A stretch of 6,670 bases of DNA from an uncultured Mycoplasmatota bacterium. GTDB lineage: Bacteria; Bacillota_I; Bacilli_A; RF39; UBA660. The translations under genes were made by a program, and so were the position numbers. The notes under the pieces were generated by a model. That model saw only the letters and a program-made list of their open reading frames with translations. It searched no databases and was not told where the DNA came from. Where the stretch lies: NCBI GenBank assembly GCA_900553435.1, contig USDC01000037.1, forward strand, positions 1 through 6,670. Reading direction: 5' to 3'. Every line of letters starts with the position of its first letter. The first letter of the stretch is position 1. Positions 1 through 5,494 of this stretch are shown in pieces.

Positions 1-425
1 AGGAATACAAAAAAATAGTAGAAGAGAAAAGTTATAAGGACGATAAAAGAAAAAATATGCTAGTTGCTTTTATATCTGGTGGTTTTATGGGTTTATTAGC
101 ACAAGTACTTTTTTTAATAATTTATAACTTTTGTTCTTTTACAATAAATGAAGTATATATGATTATATCACTAATATTTATTTTTATAGCATCTTTTTTA
201 ACTGGCTTTCATGTATTTGATAAAGTTGTAACAACTTTTAAAGCGGGAATAATTGTTCCTATTACTGGTTTTGCACATTCTCTTACGAGTGCGGCAATTG
301 ATTATAAAAATGAGGGATTAATAAATGGAATAGGATCTAACATTTTTAAACTTGCTGGTAGTATTATTCTTTATGGAATAGTAAGTGGTGTAATAGTAGC
401 ACTTATAAAAGGGGTGATTTTATAA
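1..425 (+). CDS. spoVAC: SpoVAC, stage V sporulation protein AC (5' end outside window)
   Basis: Inner spore-membrane protein of the SpoVA complex. In the family it forms a mechanosensitive-type channel that takes up Ca-dipicolinate during sporulation and releases it at germination. The frame is open from the first full codon at position 3, giving about 140 visible residues; the family is about 150, so only roughly ten residues and the start codon are missing. The ATG at 57 is internal: the preceding charged residues (EYKKIVEEK, then KDDKRKN) match the usual hydrophilic N-terminus. Hydrophobic helices lie at about visible residues 20-42, 50-68 and 118-138. Between them is the conserved block VPITGFAHSLTSAA followed by EYK/DYK-NEG and SNIFKLAGS, which is diagnostic. 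The same fold recurs in spoVAEb downstream (PITNFGN, FKEGGVLGI). The stop codon TAA (423-425) overlaps the proposed ATA start of spoVAD. The sigma-G promoter expected for this operon would lie upstream of the window. Confidence 0.95.
   Translation, partial: EYKKIVEEKSYKDDKRKNMLVAFISGGFMGLLAQVLFLIIYNFCSFTINEVYMIISLIFIFIASFLTGFHVFDKVVTTFKAGIIVPITGFAHSLTSAAIDYKNEGLINGIGSNIFKLAGSIILYGIVSGVIVALIKGVIL
408..418 (+). promoter_or_regulatory. Ribosome binding site that places the spoVAD start
   Basis: AAAGGGGTGAT is a near-perfect match to the anti-Shine-Dalgarno complement AAAGGAGGTGAT. It lies inside the last codons of spoVAC. The only in-frame codon at suitable distance that resembles a start is ATA at 422-424. 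The first in-frame ATG (572) is 150 bases away and has no such site. Confidence 0.7.
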
Positions 426-1405
426 AGACTTTAAAATTTAATAAAACTTATATTAATTCTTATTCTACACTTCTTGCATCAACTGAAAAAAGTCCAAGCA
501 TAGTAAATAATGTAGATAAATGTATTAATGATTATTATTTTAAAAGTAAAAGTGTAGAAGAAGCAGAAAGTATGTACCAGCAAGAGGCAATAAATATAGT
601 TTTAAACAAATATAAGATTTCAAAAGAAAAAATTGATTTACTTATTGGAAGTGATTTACAAAATCAAATTCTTGCTAGTAGTTTTGCGGCAAGTAAGATA
701 AACTCTTCATTTTTAGGGGTATATAGTGCGTGCGCATCTTTTGTAGAAGAGTTAATTATAGCAAGTACGTTCGTTAATTCTAATATGTGTAAAAATGTTT
801 TAATAACGACTAGTTCACATAATTTAGCTAGTGAAAGACAGTTTAGATTTCCAATAGAGTATGGAGCACTAAGAAAAAAAGTTAATACCTTTACAGCAAC
901 TGGAGCTGCTACAAGCATAATAAGTAAAAAAGAAAGCAATATAAAAGTAGAATCAGCAACCATCGGGAGTGTAATAGATATTGGTTATAAAGATTCAAAC
1001 AATATGGGAGCAGTAATGGTTCCGTCCGCAGCTGAAGTAATATATGAACACTTAACTGCCCTAGATAGAAAGCCTAATTATTATGATATTATTTTAACTG
1101 GAGATTTAGGAGTTTATGGAGTAGAAATATTAAAAGAATGTTTGTTAAAAAAATATAAATTAAAATTAAATAATATAAAAGATGCTGGAACAATTTTATA
1201 TAATGCCAAAAAAGATGGAGAAATAGCTGGAGGAAGTGGCCCAGTGTGTCTTCCACTTGTGTTTTTCTCAAACATTTTAAAAACAAAAAAATATAGAAAA
1301 ATTCTTTTAGTAGCAACAGGTTCACTTCATTCTTCTACTAGTACTAAATTAGGTTTATCTATTCCCTCAATTTCTCATGCAGTTAGTTTGGAGGTATTAA
1401 AATGA
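422..1405 (+). CDS. spoVAD: SpoVAD, thiolase-fold dipicolinate-binding protein, apparently starting at ATA
   Basis: SpoVAD is the soluble, membrane-associated part of the SpoVA channel. It binds dipicolinic acid and has a thiolase/FabH-like fold. Starting at ATA 422 gives 327 residues against about 338 in the family. Starting at the first in-frame ATG (572) would give 277 and lose conserved sequence, including the segment SKSVEEAESMYQQEA, which matches the family's GEKSWEKAESKM region. From residue 1: YSACASF at about 101-107 (Cys104 sits at the thiolase nucleophile position), the SSHN/ERQFRFP region at about 131-144, GDLGVYG at about 227-233, AGGSGPVC at about 269-276 and the C-terminal VATGSLHSS plus SIPSISHAVSLEVL. 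No standard ATG/GTG/TTG start exists between the spoVAC stop and 572, although the frame is fully open. The gene overlaps spoVAC by three bases and spoVAEb by four (ATGA), so translation is probably coupled. The identity is firm; the start codon is the uncertain part. Confidence 0.9.
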   Translation: MKTLKFNKTYINSYSTLLASTEKSPSIVNNVDKCINDYYFKSKSVEEAESMYQQEAINIVLNKYKISKEKIDLLIGSDLQNQILASSFAASKINSSFLGVYSACASFVEELIIASTFVNSNMCKNVLITTSSHNLASERQFRFPIEYGALRKKVNTFTATGAATSIISKKESNIKVESATIGSVIDIGYKDSNNMGAVMVPSAAEVIYEHLTALDRKPNYYDIILTGDLGVYGVEILKECLLKKYKLKLNNIKDAGTILYNAKKDGEIAGGSGPVCLPLVFFSNILKTKKYRKILLVATGSLHSSTSTKLGLSIPSISHAVSLEVLK

Positions 1406-1752
1406 CTTTTGTTTATGCATTTTTGTTTTGTGGAAGTCTTTGTTTAATAGGTCAAATAATCTTAGATAATACTAAACTTACTCCTGGACATGTCAATTCG
1501 ATTTTTGTAGTTGTTGGCTCAGCTTTAGGTGCACTTGGTGTATATGAAATATTTTATAAATATGCTGGGGCAGGGGCAAGCTTACCAATTACTAATTTTG
1601 GTAATATTATATATCAAGGTGCAATAACTGGGTTTAAAGAGGGTGGTGTTCTTGGAATACTAGAAAACATTTTAGTACCAGTAAGCGCAGGACTTTCTCT
1701 TGCAATATTTATGGCTTTTATTGTTTCTATTTTTACAAAACCAAAGAACTAA
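1402..1752 (+). CDS. spoVAE: SpoVAEb, stage V sporulation protein AE (membrane subunit)
   Basis: This is the third member of the minimal SpoVA channel set, a 116-residue membrane protein, which is the usual length for SpoVAEb. Predicted helices are at about residues 3-20, 32-52 and 88-112. Family signatures are GQIILDNTKLTPGH near residue 17, YAGAGASLPITNFGN at about 54-68 and GFKEGGVLGI at about 77-86. It is a distant paralogue of SpoVAC, sharing the PIT-x-F motif and the overall helix layout. The ATG overlaps the spoVAD stop (ATGA at 1402-1405), and a good Shine-Dalgarno site, GGAGG at 1390-1394, sits seven bases upstream. The last two bases of its stop codon are the start of the terminator stem. 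No SpoVAEa or SpoVAF follows, so the cluster has the short C-D-E form seen in many Clostridia and some Bacilli. Confidence 0.94.
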   Translation: MTFVYAFLFCGSLCLIGQIILDNTKLTPGHVNSIFVVVGSALGALGVYEIFYKYAGAGASLPITNFGNIIYQGAITGFKEGGVLGILENILVPVSAGLSLAIFMAFIVSIFTKPKN

Positions 1753-1775
1753 AGTATATTTCTATACTTTTTTTT
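1751..1775 (+). terminator. Rho-independent terminator of the spoVA operon
   Basis: AAAGTATA (1751-1758), loop TTTC, TATACTTT (1763-1770): an 8-bp perfect stem that runs into an unbroken T run to 1775. The stem is AT-rich but the U-tract is long. It begins within the spoVAE stop codon. Confidence 0.75.
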
Positions 1776-1791
1776 GATTTTATAGTATAAT
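1763..1791 (+). promoter_or_regulatory. Likely sigma-A promoter of scpAB
   Basis: A consensus -10 TATAAT lies at 1786-1791, about 28 bases upstream of the scpA ATG. The hexamer 17 bases upstream (TATACT, 1763-1768) is a poor -35 and falls within the right arm of the spoVA terminator, so the -35 contribution is doubtful. There is no TGn extension. Confidence 0.5.
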
Positions 1792-1818
1792 TTCTTTAGG
1801 TAAAAATAGGTGATTAGT

Positions 1819-2532
1819 ATGCAAAATGTTACAATTTTAGATTTTGAAGGTCCACTTGATTTACTTTTACACTTAGTAAAAAAATCAAAAATGGACATAA
1901 ATGAAATAAAAATAGTTCCAATAACGGAACAATATATAAAATTCATAGAAGAACAAGAAAAATTAAATTTAAATGTAGCTAGTGAATATTTGCTTATGGC
2001 ATCAGAATTAATTGAAATTAAAAGTAAACATTTGCTTCCAACTGTAGAAGAAGAAACAGAGGAAGAAGAAGTAGATGCTGAAGAAGAACTTAAAAGACGA
2101 TTGATTGAATATAAAAAATATAAAGAAAGTACACCTATATTTAAAGAACTTGAACAAAAAAGAAGTGATTATCATACTAAATTACCAGAAAATTTAACAA
2201 ATATTACAAATATAAAAATTAATAATGATGGTAGTGTAACATTAAATGATTTAGTAAAAGCTTTTGAAAATATATTACAAAGACAAAAGTATAATAAACC
2301 AGTTAATACTAAAATAACTAGAAAAGAATTATCAGTAAGAGAAAGAGTGCATGCGATAAGGGATGTATTAAAGAAAAAGAAAAAAGTTGAGTTCGAGGAA
2401 TTGTTTGAAGATTTTTCAAAACCTTATGTTGTTGTAACATTTTTAGGTATTTTAGAAATGGCTAAAAATAATGAAATACTAATTACACAAAACCATAACT
2501 TTGATAAAATATATTTAGAAACGGTGATATAA
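1819..2532 (+). CDS. scpA: ScpA, kleisin subunit of the SMC-ScpAB condensin
   Basis: ScpA is the kleisin that closes the SMC ring and works with ScpB in chromosome compaction and segregation in the nucleoid. It has 237 residues, within the family's usual 230-260. The N-terminal signature FEGPLDLLLHL (residues 9-19) is diagnostic, followed by DINEIKIVPITEQY and the helix ASEYLLMASELIEIKSKHLLP that contacts the SMC neck. A strongly acidic linker (about 77-90) leads to the central region that binds ScpB. The C-terminal winged-helix domain (about 170-237) includes RERVHAIRDVL and VVTFLGILEMAKNNEI. I chose ATG 1819 because the Shine-Dalgarno AGGTGAT (1808-1814) stands just upstream; the in-frame GTG at 1810 is part of that site. 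The final TAA shares one base with the scpB ATG (TAATG), so the two genes are translationally coupled. Confidence 0.96.
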   Translation: MQNVTILDFEGPLDLLLHLVKKSKMDINEIKIVPITEQYIKFIEEQEKLNLNVASEYLLMASELIEIKSKHLLPTVEEETEEEEVDAEEELKRRLIEYKKYKESTPIFKELEQKRSDYHTKLPENLTNITNIKINNDGSVTLNDLVKAFENILQRQKYNKPVNTKITRKELSVRERVHAIRDVLKKKKKVEFEELFEDFSKPYVVVTFLGILEMAKNNEILITQNHNFDKIYLETVI

Positions 2533-3086
2533 TGAAAGCAGTTTTAGAGGGATTATTGTTTGTTGTAGGAGATGAGGGGATCTCTTTAGAAAAAATAACT
2601 AATATATTAGATATTAATGAAGAGGAAGCAAAAGAATTATTGCTTGAATTAAAAAAAGATTATGAATCAAATGATAGAGGAATAAGAATTTCCTTTTTAG
2701 GTAATTCATTTAAATTAACAACAAAGAGTGAACACAAAGAATACTATAATAAATTAATTACTGGTAGTGATAACTTTATATTAAGTAATGCAGCTTTAGA
2801 AACCCTTGCAGTAGTGGCATATAATGAACCAATTACAAAGGGGGAAATAGAAGAGATAAGGGGAGTAAATAGTGATCATATTGTAAGAAAATTAGTCGCA
2901 AGAAATTTCTAAAAAGAAGCTGGTAAAGCTGATTCTATAGGAAGACCAACACTTTTTAAAATAACAAATGAATTTTTAGATTATTTTGGTCTTGCAACTA
3001 AGGAAGACTTACCAAAACTAAACACTGAAATAGATGATGATAATGAAAAAGAACTTTATAAATCTAATTATAAAGAAAACATTTAA
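2532..3086 (+). pseudogene. scpB: ScpB, condensin winged-helix subunit, interrupted by an in-frame TAA
   Basis: ScpB dimerises and clamps ScpA in the SMC complex. The intact reading frame would be about 184 residues, near the family norm. The first winged-helix domain spans about 1-75 (AVLEGLLFVVGDEGISLEKI, then SFKLTTKSEH). The second starts at about 85 with ALETLAVVAYNEPITKGEIEEIRGV, a hallmark of the family, and continues with SDHIVRKLVARNF. There the codon at 2910-2912 is TAA. Directly after it, in the same frame, comes KEAGKADSIGRPTLFKITNEF and LDYFGLATKEDLP, which is the typical ScpB wing and C-terminus, ending at TAA 3084-3086. A single T-to-A change from TTA (Leu) at 2911 would explain it. 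The 126-residue product would lose the wing and the C-terminal part implicated in ScpA contact. It may be a true nonsense mutation, a read error or readthrough. Confidence 0.85.
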
Positions 3087-3110
3087 ATATAAAAAAAATT
3101 ATGTTATAAT
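3082..3110 (+). promoter_or_regulatory. Extended -10 promoter of tRNA-Leu
   Basis: TGT-TATAAT (3102-3110) is a perfect extended -10. A fair -35, TTTAAA (3082-3087, 4 of 6), stands 17 bases upstream and overlaps the end of scpB. The predicted start falls just before the mature tRNA 5' end at 3120, so the leader is only a few bases. Confidence 0.75.
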
Positions 3111-3119
3111 TTTTTTAAT

Positions 3120-3204
3120 GCTCGTGTGATGGAATTGGTAGACGTGACAGACTCAAAATCTGTTGGGCTTGCCCGTGTCGGTTCGAGTCCGACCACGAGC
3201 ACCA
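3120..3204 (+). tRNA. tRNA-Leu (anticodon CAA), CCA encoded
   Basis: This is a class II tRNA of 85 bases. The acceptor stem GCTCGTG (3120-3126) pairs perfectly with CACGAGC (3194-3200), followed by discriminator A and encoded CCA (3202-3204). The D-arm contains GGAATTGGTAGA. The anticodon stem ACAGA/TCTGT encloses the loop CTCAAAA, with anticodon CAA at 3154-3156, which reads UUG. The long variable arm has GGGC-TT-GCCC pairing, as expected for leucine. The T-arm is GTCGG-TTCGAGT-CCGAC. Confidence 0.97.
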
Positions 3205-3216
3205 CTTTAGAAATCT

Positions 3217-3236
3217 GTTCAAACTATGAACTTTTT
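3217..3236 (+). terminator. Weak hairpin after tRNA-Leu
   Basis: GTTCA (3217-3221), loop AACTA, TGAAC (3227-3231), then TTTTT. The stem is only 5 bp but sits 12 bases after the tRNA and has a proper T run. It probably acts together with the stronger hairpin at 3250. Confidence 0.4.
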
Positions 3237-3249
3237 ATATATATTTTAT

Positions 3250-3280
3250 TGTAGGACTACATCAGTTCTACATTTTATTT
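3250..3280 (+). terminator. Rho-independent terminator of tRNA-Leu
   Basis: TGTAGGACT (3250-3258) pairs with AGTTCTACA (3264-3272) over nine base pairs including one G-U, with loop ACATC. It is followed by TTTTATTT. Confidence 0.75.
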
Positions 3281-3436
3281 GTATATTTGATATTTCGTCA
3301 AAATATATAGGGAGGTTAGAAATTTTGTGCTTAAAAACAGTGCTTATAAATTTAGGTTTTGTTATTTAAAAACAGTTACAGAAAAATGTCAAAAATTTAC
3401 ATTTTTATTAAATAATATTTTTTGGGAATGATGTGT
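3281..3436 (+). other. AT-rich intergenic stretch without a convincing gene
   Basis: This region carries a GGGAGG motif (3310-3315) followed by a 34-codon frame from GTG 3327 to TGA 3431. That frame has two near-copies of TTAAAAACAGT (from 3331 and 3366) and no recognisable protein features. The palindrome AAAAATGT/ACATTTTT (3382-3389 with 3399-3406, 9-base loop) lies just upstream of the next promoter. I see no RNA gene and no minus-strand gene. Confidence 0.5.
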
Positions 3437-3442
3437 TATAAT
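3434..3442 (+). promoter_or_regulatory. Extended -10 promoter before the ATPase remnant
   Basis: TGT-TATAAT is a perfect extended -10. The hexamer 17 bases upstream is AATATT, so the -35 is poor. It would start transcription near 3449, and probably now serves the ADP-ribosylglycohydrolase gene at 3769, since no terminator is seen between them. Confidence 0.6.
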
Positions 3443-3460
3443 GTTATTGGAAGACTAATT

Positions 3461-3741
3461 ATGAAGTTAATATAAAGAATTGATTATTTAGAAAAATTAA
3501 TAAATACAATGATGCAGCAGATATAAAAGCTATAATTGGTGTTCGTCACACTGGCAAATCAAAACTCTTAGAAGAATTAAAATATATTATAAAAAACGAT
3601 AAAAATCATAATGTAATACATATTAATTACAATTTAGCTAAATATGAAAATATTAATGAATATTATAAATTAACAGATTATGTTGGAAATAATTATAAAA
3701 ATGATAAACAAAATTATTTATTAATAGATGATTATGTGTGA
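3461..3741 (+). pseudogene. Decayed P-loop ATPase (AAA_14/DUF4143-type), N-terminal fragment
   Basis: About 93 codons remain of an ATPase family usually around 400 residues long. The family architecture is an N-terminal AAA_14 ATPase and a C-terminal DUF4143 domain. The start ATG 3461 has GGAAG (3449-3453) in front. The reading runs MKLI, then TAA at 3473-3475, then RIDYLEKLI. A one-base loss in the A run at 3502-3504 then shifts the frame, and it continues as KYNDAADIKAIIGVRHTGKS and on to YLLIDDYV. Walker A is GVRHTGKS (3538-3561), where family members usually read GVRRSGKS; the Walker B-like segment is LLIDD (about 3718-3732). Two stops (3739-3744) follow at once and the rest of the gene is missing. 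So there are three independent lesions: nonsense, frameshift and deletion of the C-terminal three quarters. Assignment to the family rests on the N-terminal pattern plus both Walker motifs; the exact subfamily is uncertain. Confidence 0.75.
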
Positions 3742-3768
3742 TGATTTTGAATAAGGAGGTATTAGTTT

Positions 3769-4551
3769 ATGTGGGGGGCAATAATTGGAGATTTAGCTGG
3801 TTCTATATATGAATTTGAACAAGTTAAAAAAATATCAAATATAAAATTAGAAAATTTAAACATAGAAAATAGTTTTTTTAGTGATGATACAATTTTAACA
3901 ATTGCGATTTTAGATGCAATTTTAAACGATAAAAAGTATGAATATTATTTAAAAAAATATGTTAATGATTATAAAGACTATAAACCTAATTTCAAACCAT
4001 ATTTTAAAGGAACTTTTTCGCCAACCTTTATTAAATGGGCAAATAGTGATGAAGTTGGTAATAGTATCGGAAACGGTGCTATGATGAGAATTTCTCCTGT
4101 TGGATATTTATTTAATTCAAAAAAAGATGTAATTAAAAATGCTAAGTTAGCAACAATTCCATCTCATAATTCAAAAGAGGCAATTAACTCTGCAACTATT
4201 ATCGCAGAAATAATTTATTTAGCAAGAAAAGGTTGCCCAAAAAAAGAAATAATTAAACAATTAAACTTAAATTATTCATATTCACCTTTTCAAAAATTCA
4301 ATAGTACTTGTTATAAAACAATAGATAATTGTTTATATGCACTTTTTACATCAAATAGTTATGAAGAGGCAGTTATCAAAGTAATTACATTTGGTGGAGA
4401 TACTGATACTAACGCTTGCATTGTTGGTTCAATGGCTGAAGCCTTATTTGGAATTGATGACATGATAATTGAGCAGGCAAAAGAAAAAATTCCCAAAAAT
4501 TTTGTACAAAAATTAGAACAAGGGTATTCTAGGGTACGAAATTTAAAATAA
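3769..4551 (+). CDS. ADP-ribosylglycohydrolase (DraG/ARH-like)
   Basis: A predicted cytoplasmic hydrolase of 260 residues that removes ADP-ribose from a target or cleaves a related ADP-ribosyl compound, using two magnesium ions. Family motifs appear in order: GAIIGDLAGSIYE (3-15), FSDDT (37-41, with metal-ligand Asp39 and Asp40), GNSIGNGAMMRISP (97-110), the SHN motif (132-134) and GGDTDTNA (209-216, where Asp211 and Asp213 are the second metal-ligand set). All catalytic elements look intact and the length is normal for the compact form. A strong Shine-Dalgarno AAGGAGG (3753-3759) lies nine bases before the ATG. No ADP-ribosyltransferase, nitrogenase or macrodomain partner is in the window, so the substrate is unknown. 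The gene follows the ATPase remnant by 27 bases and probably shares its promoter at 3434. Confidence 0.93.
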   Translation: MWGAIIGDLAGSIYEFEQVKKISNIKLENLNIENSFFSDDTILTIAILDAILNDKKYEYYLKKYVNDYKDYKPNFKPYFKGTFSPTFIKWANSDEVGNSIGNGAMMRISPVGYLFNSKKDVIKNAKLATIPSHNSKEAINSATIIAEIIYLARKGCPKKEIIKQLNLNYSYSPFQKFNSTCYKTIDNCLYALFTSNSYEEAVIKVITFGGDTDTNACIVGSMAEALFGIDDMIIEQAKEKIPKNFVQKLEQGYSRVRNLK

Positions 4552-4564
4552 ACAAAACACCCTC

Positions 4565-4617
4565 AACAGAAAAAATGGAACGATTAAGAAACGGTAAACT
4601 AAATCTTAATTTCTGTT
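4565..4617 (+). repeat. Nested inverted repeat between the hydrolase and nucleotidyltransferase genes
   Basis: Outer arms AACAGAA (4565-4571) and TTCTGTT (4611-4617) enclose inner arms ATTAAGA (4583-4589) and TCTTAAT (4604-4610). The right arms are contiguous while the left arms are 11 bases apart, giving one bulged hairpin. It has no T-run on the + strand, so it is not a textbook terminator. Its right edge abuts the -35 of the next promoter. Confidence 0.5.
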
Positions 4618-4644
4618 TGAAAAATATAATGTAAATGATATAAT
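4617..4644 (+). promoter_or_regulatory. Promoter of the nucleotidyltransferase-thyA unit
   Basis: -35 TTGAAA (4617-4622, 5 of 6), 16-base spacer, -10 TATAAT (4639-4644) with TGA extension. This is the best-formed promoter in the window. Transcription should begin near 4651, leaving a leader of about 40 bases. Confidence 0.8.
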
Positions 4645-4691
4645 ATTTTTATAAGAGTGAGCTTTCTAATTTTAACTTAGGGGGGATTTGA

Positions 4692-5483
4692 GTGTGTAAT
4701 GTAGAGAACATAATTTTAAAATTTATTTATGAAATGGAATATTTAGAAAATAAACATGTTCTAGGTGCATTTTTTTATGGGAGTTTTTTAACAGGTTTTA
4801 ATGAAAAACATTCTGATATTGATTTGTCTATAATTTTTGATAATGAAAAACCAGATAGATTAGTAAGAGGTAATAAATACATTGATGGTATAAGAATAGA
4901 ATATTTTGAAAAACCAATTGAAGATGTTTATTTATCAATTGACAATGATTTTTCTACTCAAAGTAATGCATCCTTATCGATAATTGGAACTTCAAAAATA
5001 TTGTTTGATAAAGATGGTAGTTTAAAAAAATTACAAAATTACGCTTTGGATAAATTTGCAAACCCTTTACCCAAACTCGAAGAAGAAGAGGCAAAAGAAC
5101 AAATATCTATATTAAATAATAGAATGGAAAAATTAAAAAAAGCAGCTTTTGAAAATAGTCCTAATTTTATACATTTATATCATTTGACAATAGAAAAAAT
5201 AAGAAAATTTTATCATAGATTAAATGGACTACCAGCTATACAAACATCAAAAGTACTTAGAGTTTACCTTGATGAAGAATATAGAAAAAGTTTTTATAAA
5301 GAAAATATTCCTGAAAAAGAATTTGTAGATATGTATATTGATGCTATTTGTGATACAACCTCAGATATTAATGATAAACTTAGGAAAGTAGAGAAATTAT
5401 ATGAGTATTCAAAACGTAATGTACAGTTAAACGAAGATGAATATAGGATTTTCATAAAAAGTAGAAACAGAAAAATGTTTTAA
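4692..5483 (+). CDS. Pol-beta-fold nucleotidyltransferase domain protein, unknown substrate
   Basis: A 263-residue protein. The N-terminal third has the nucleotidyltransferase signature: GAFFYGSFLTG (25-35, with the Gly30-Ser31 pair) and SDIDLSIIFD (41-50, metal-binding Asp42 and Asp44). Glu70 in RIEYFE is a possible third carboxylate. Such enzymes move a nucleotide onto a small molecule, RNA or protein. The C-terminal two thirds are predicted helical and rich in charged residues (for example EEEEAKEQISILNNRMEKLK at about 130-149), with no known domain that I recognise. It is not a typical short MNT antitoxin, which is about 100 residues with an adjacent HEPN gene; no HEPN partner is present. 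The start GTG 4692 is supported by AGGGGGG (4679-4685) seven bases upstream; no in-frame ATG is near. It is followed after 11 bases by thyA, whose ribosome site overlaps this gene's stop codon, so the two are almost certainly co-transcribed. Confidence 0.85.
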   Translation: MCNVENIILKFIYEMEYLENKHVLGAFFYGSFLTGFNEKHSDIDLSIIFDNEKPDRLVRGNKYIDGIRIEYFEKPIEDVYLSIDNDFSTQSNASLSIIGTSKILFDKDGSLKKLQNYALDKFANPLPKLEEEEAKEQISILNNRMEKLKKAAFENSPNFIHLYHLTIEKIRKFYHRLNGLPAIQTSKVLRVYLDEEYRKSFYKENIPEKEFVDMYIDAICDTTSDINDKLRKVEKLYEYSKRNVQLNEDEYRIFIKSRNRKMF

Positions 5484-5490
5484 AGGAGGT
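5482..5490 (+). promoter_or_regulatory. Strong ribosome binding site of thyA overlapping the upstream stop
   Basis: AAAGGAGGT begins inside the TAA stop (5481-5483) of the nucleotidyltransferase gene and ends four bases before the thyA ATG at 5495. Confidence 0.85.
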
Positions 5491-5494
5491 TTTT

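Noticed and set aside
572..574. ATG 572 as the spoVAD start
   Set aside because: It would drop about 50 residues that resemble the SpoVAD N-terminus, has no good ribosome site, and leaves a 147-base gap in an otherwise overlapping operon.
664..1325. Open frames on the minus strand opposite spoVAD
   Set aside because: They are antisense shadows of a conserved gene, with low-complexity translations and no ribosome sites of note.
1810..1812. GTG 1810 as the scpA start
   Set aside because: It lies inside the AGGTGAT ribosome binding site; ATG 1819 has the right spacing.
1749..1946. Minus-strand open frame across the spoVAE-scpA junction
   Set aside because: It overlaps the terminator, promoter and conserved scpA N-terminus; its translation is Lys/Ile/Tyr-rich and unlike a real protein.
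3178..3204. tRNA-Leu 3' end as an integration (att) site
   Set aside because: No second copy of the tRNA 3' end and no integrase gene is in the window.
3382..3406. AAAAATGT/ACATTTTT palindrome as a terminator
   Set aside because: The stem is almost entirely A-T with a 9-base loop, and no transcript is known to end here.
3327..3431. 34-codon frame from GTG with GGGAGG 11 bases upstream
   Set aside because: Spacing is long, the start is non-ATG, and composition and repeats look like intergenic AT-rich DNA; no family resemblance.
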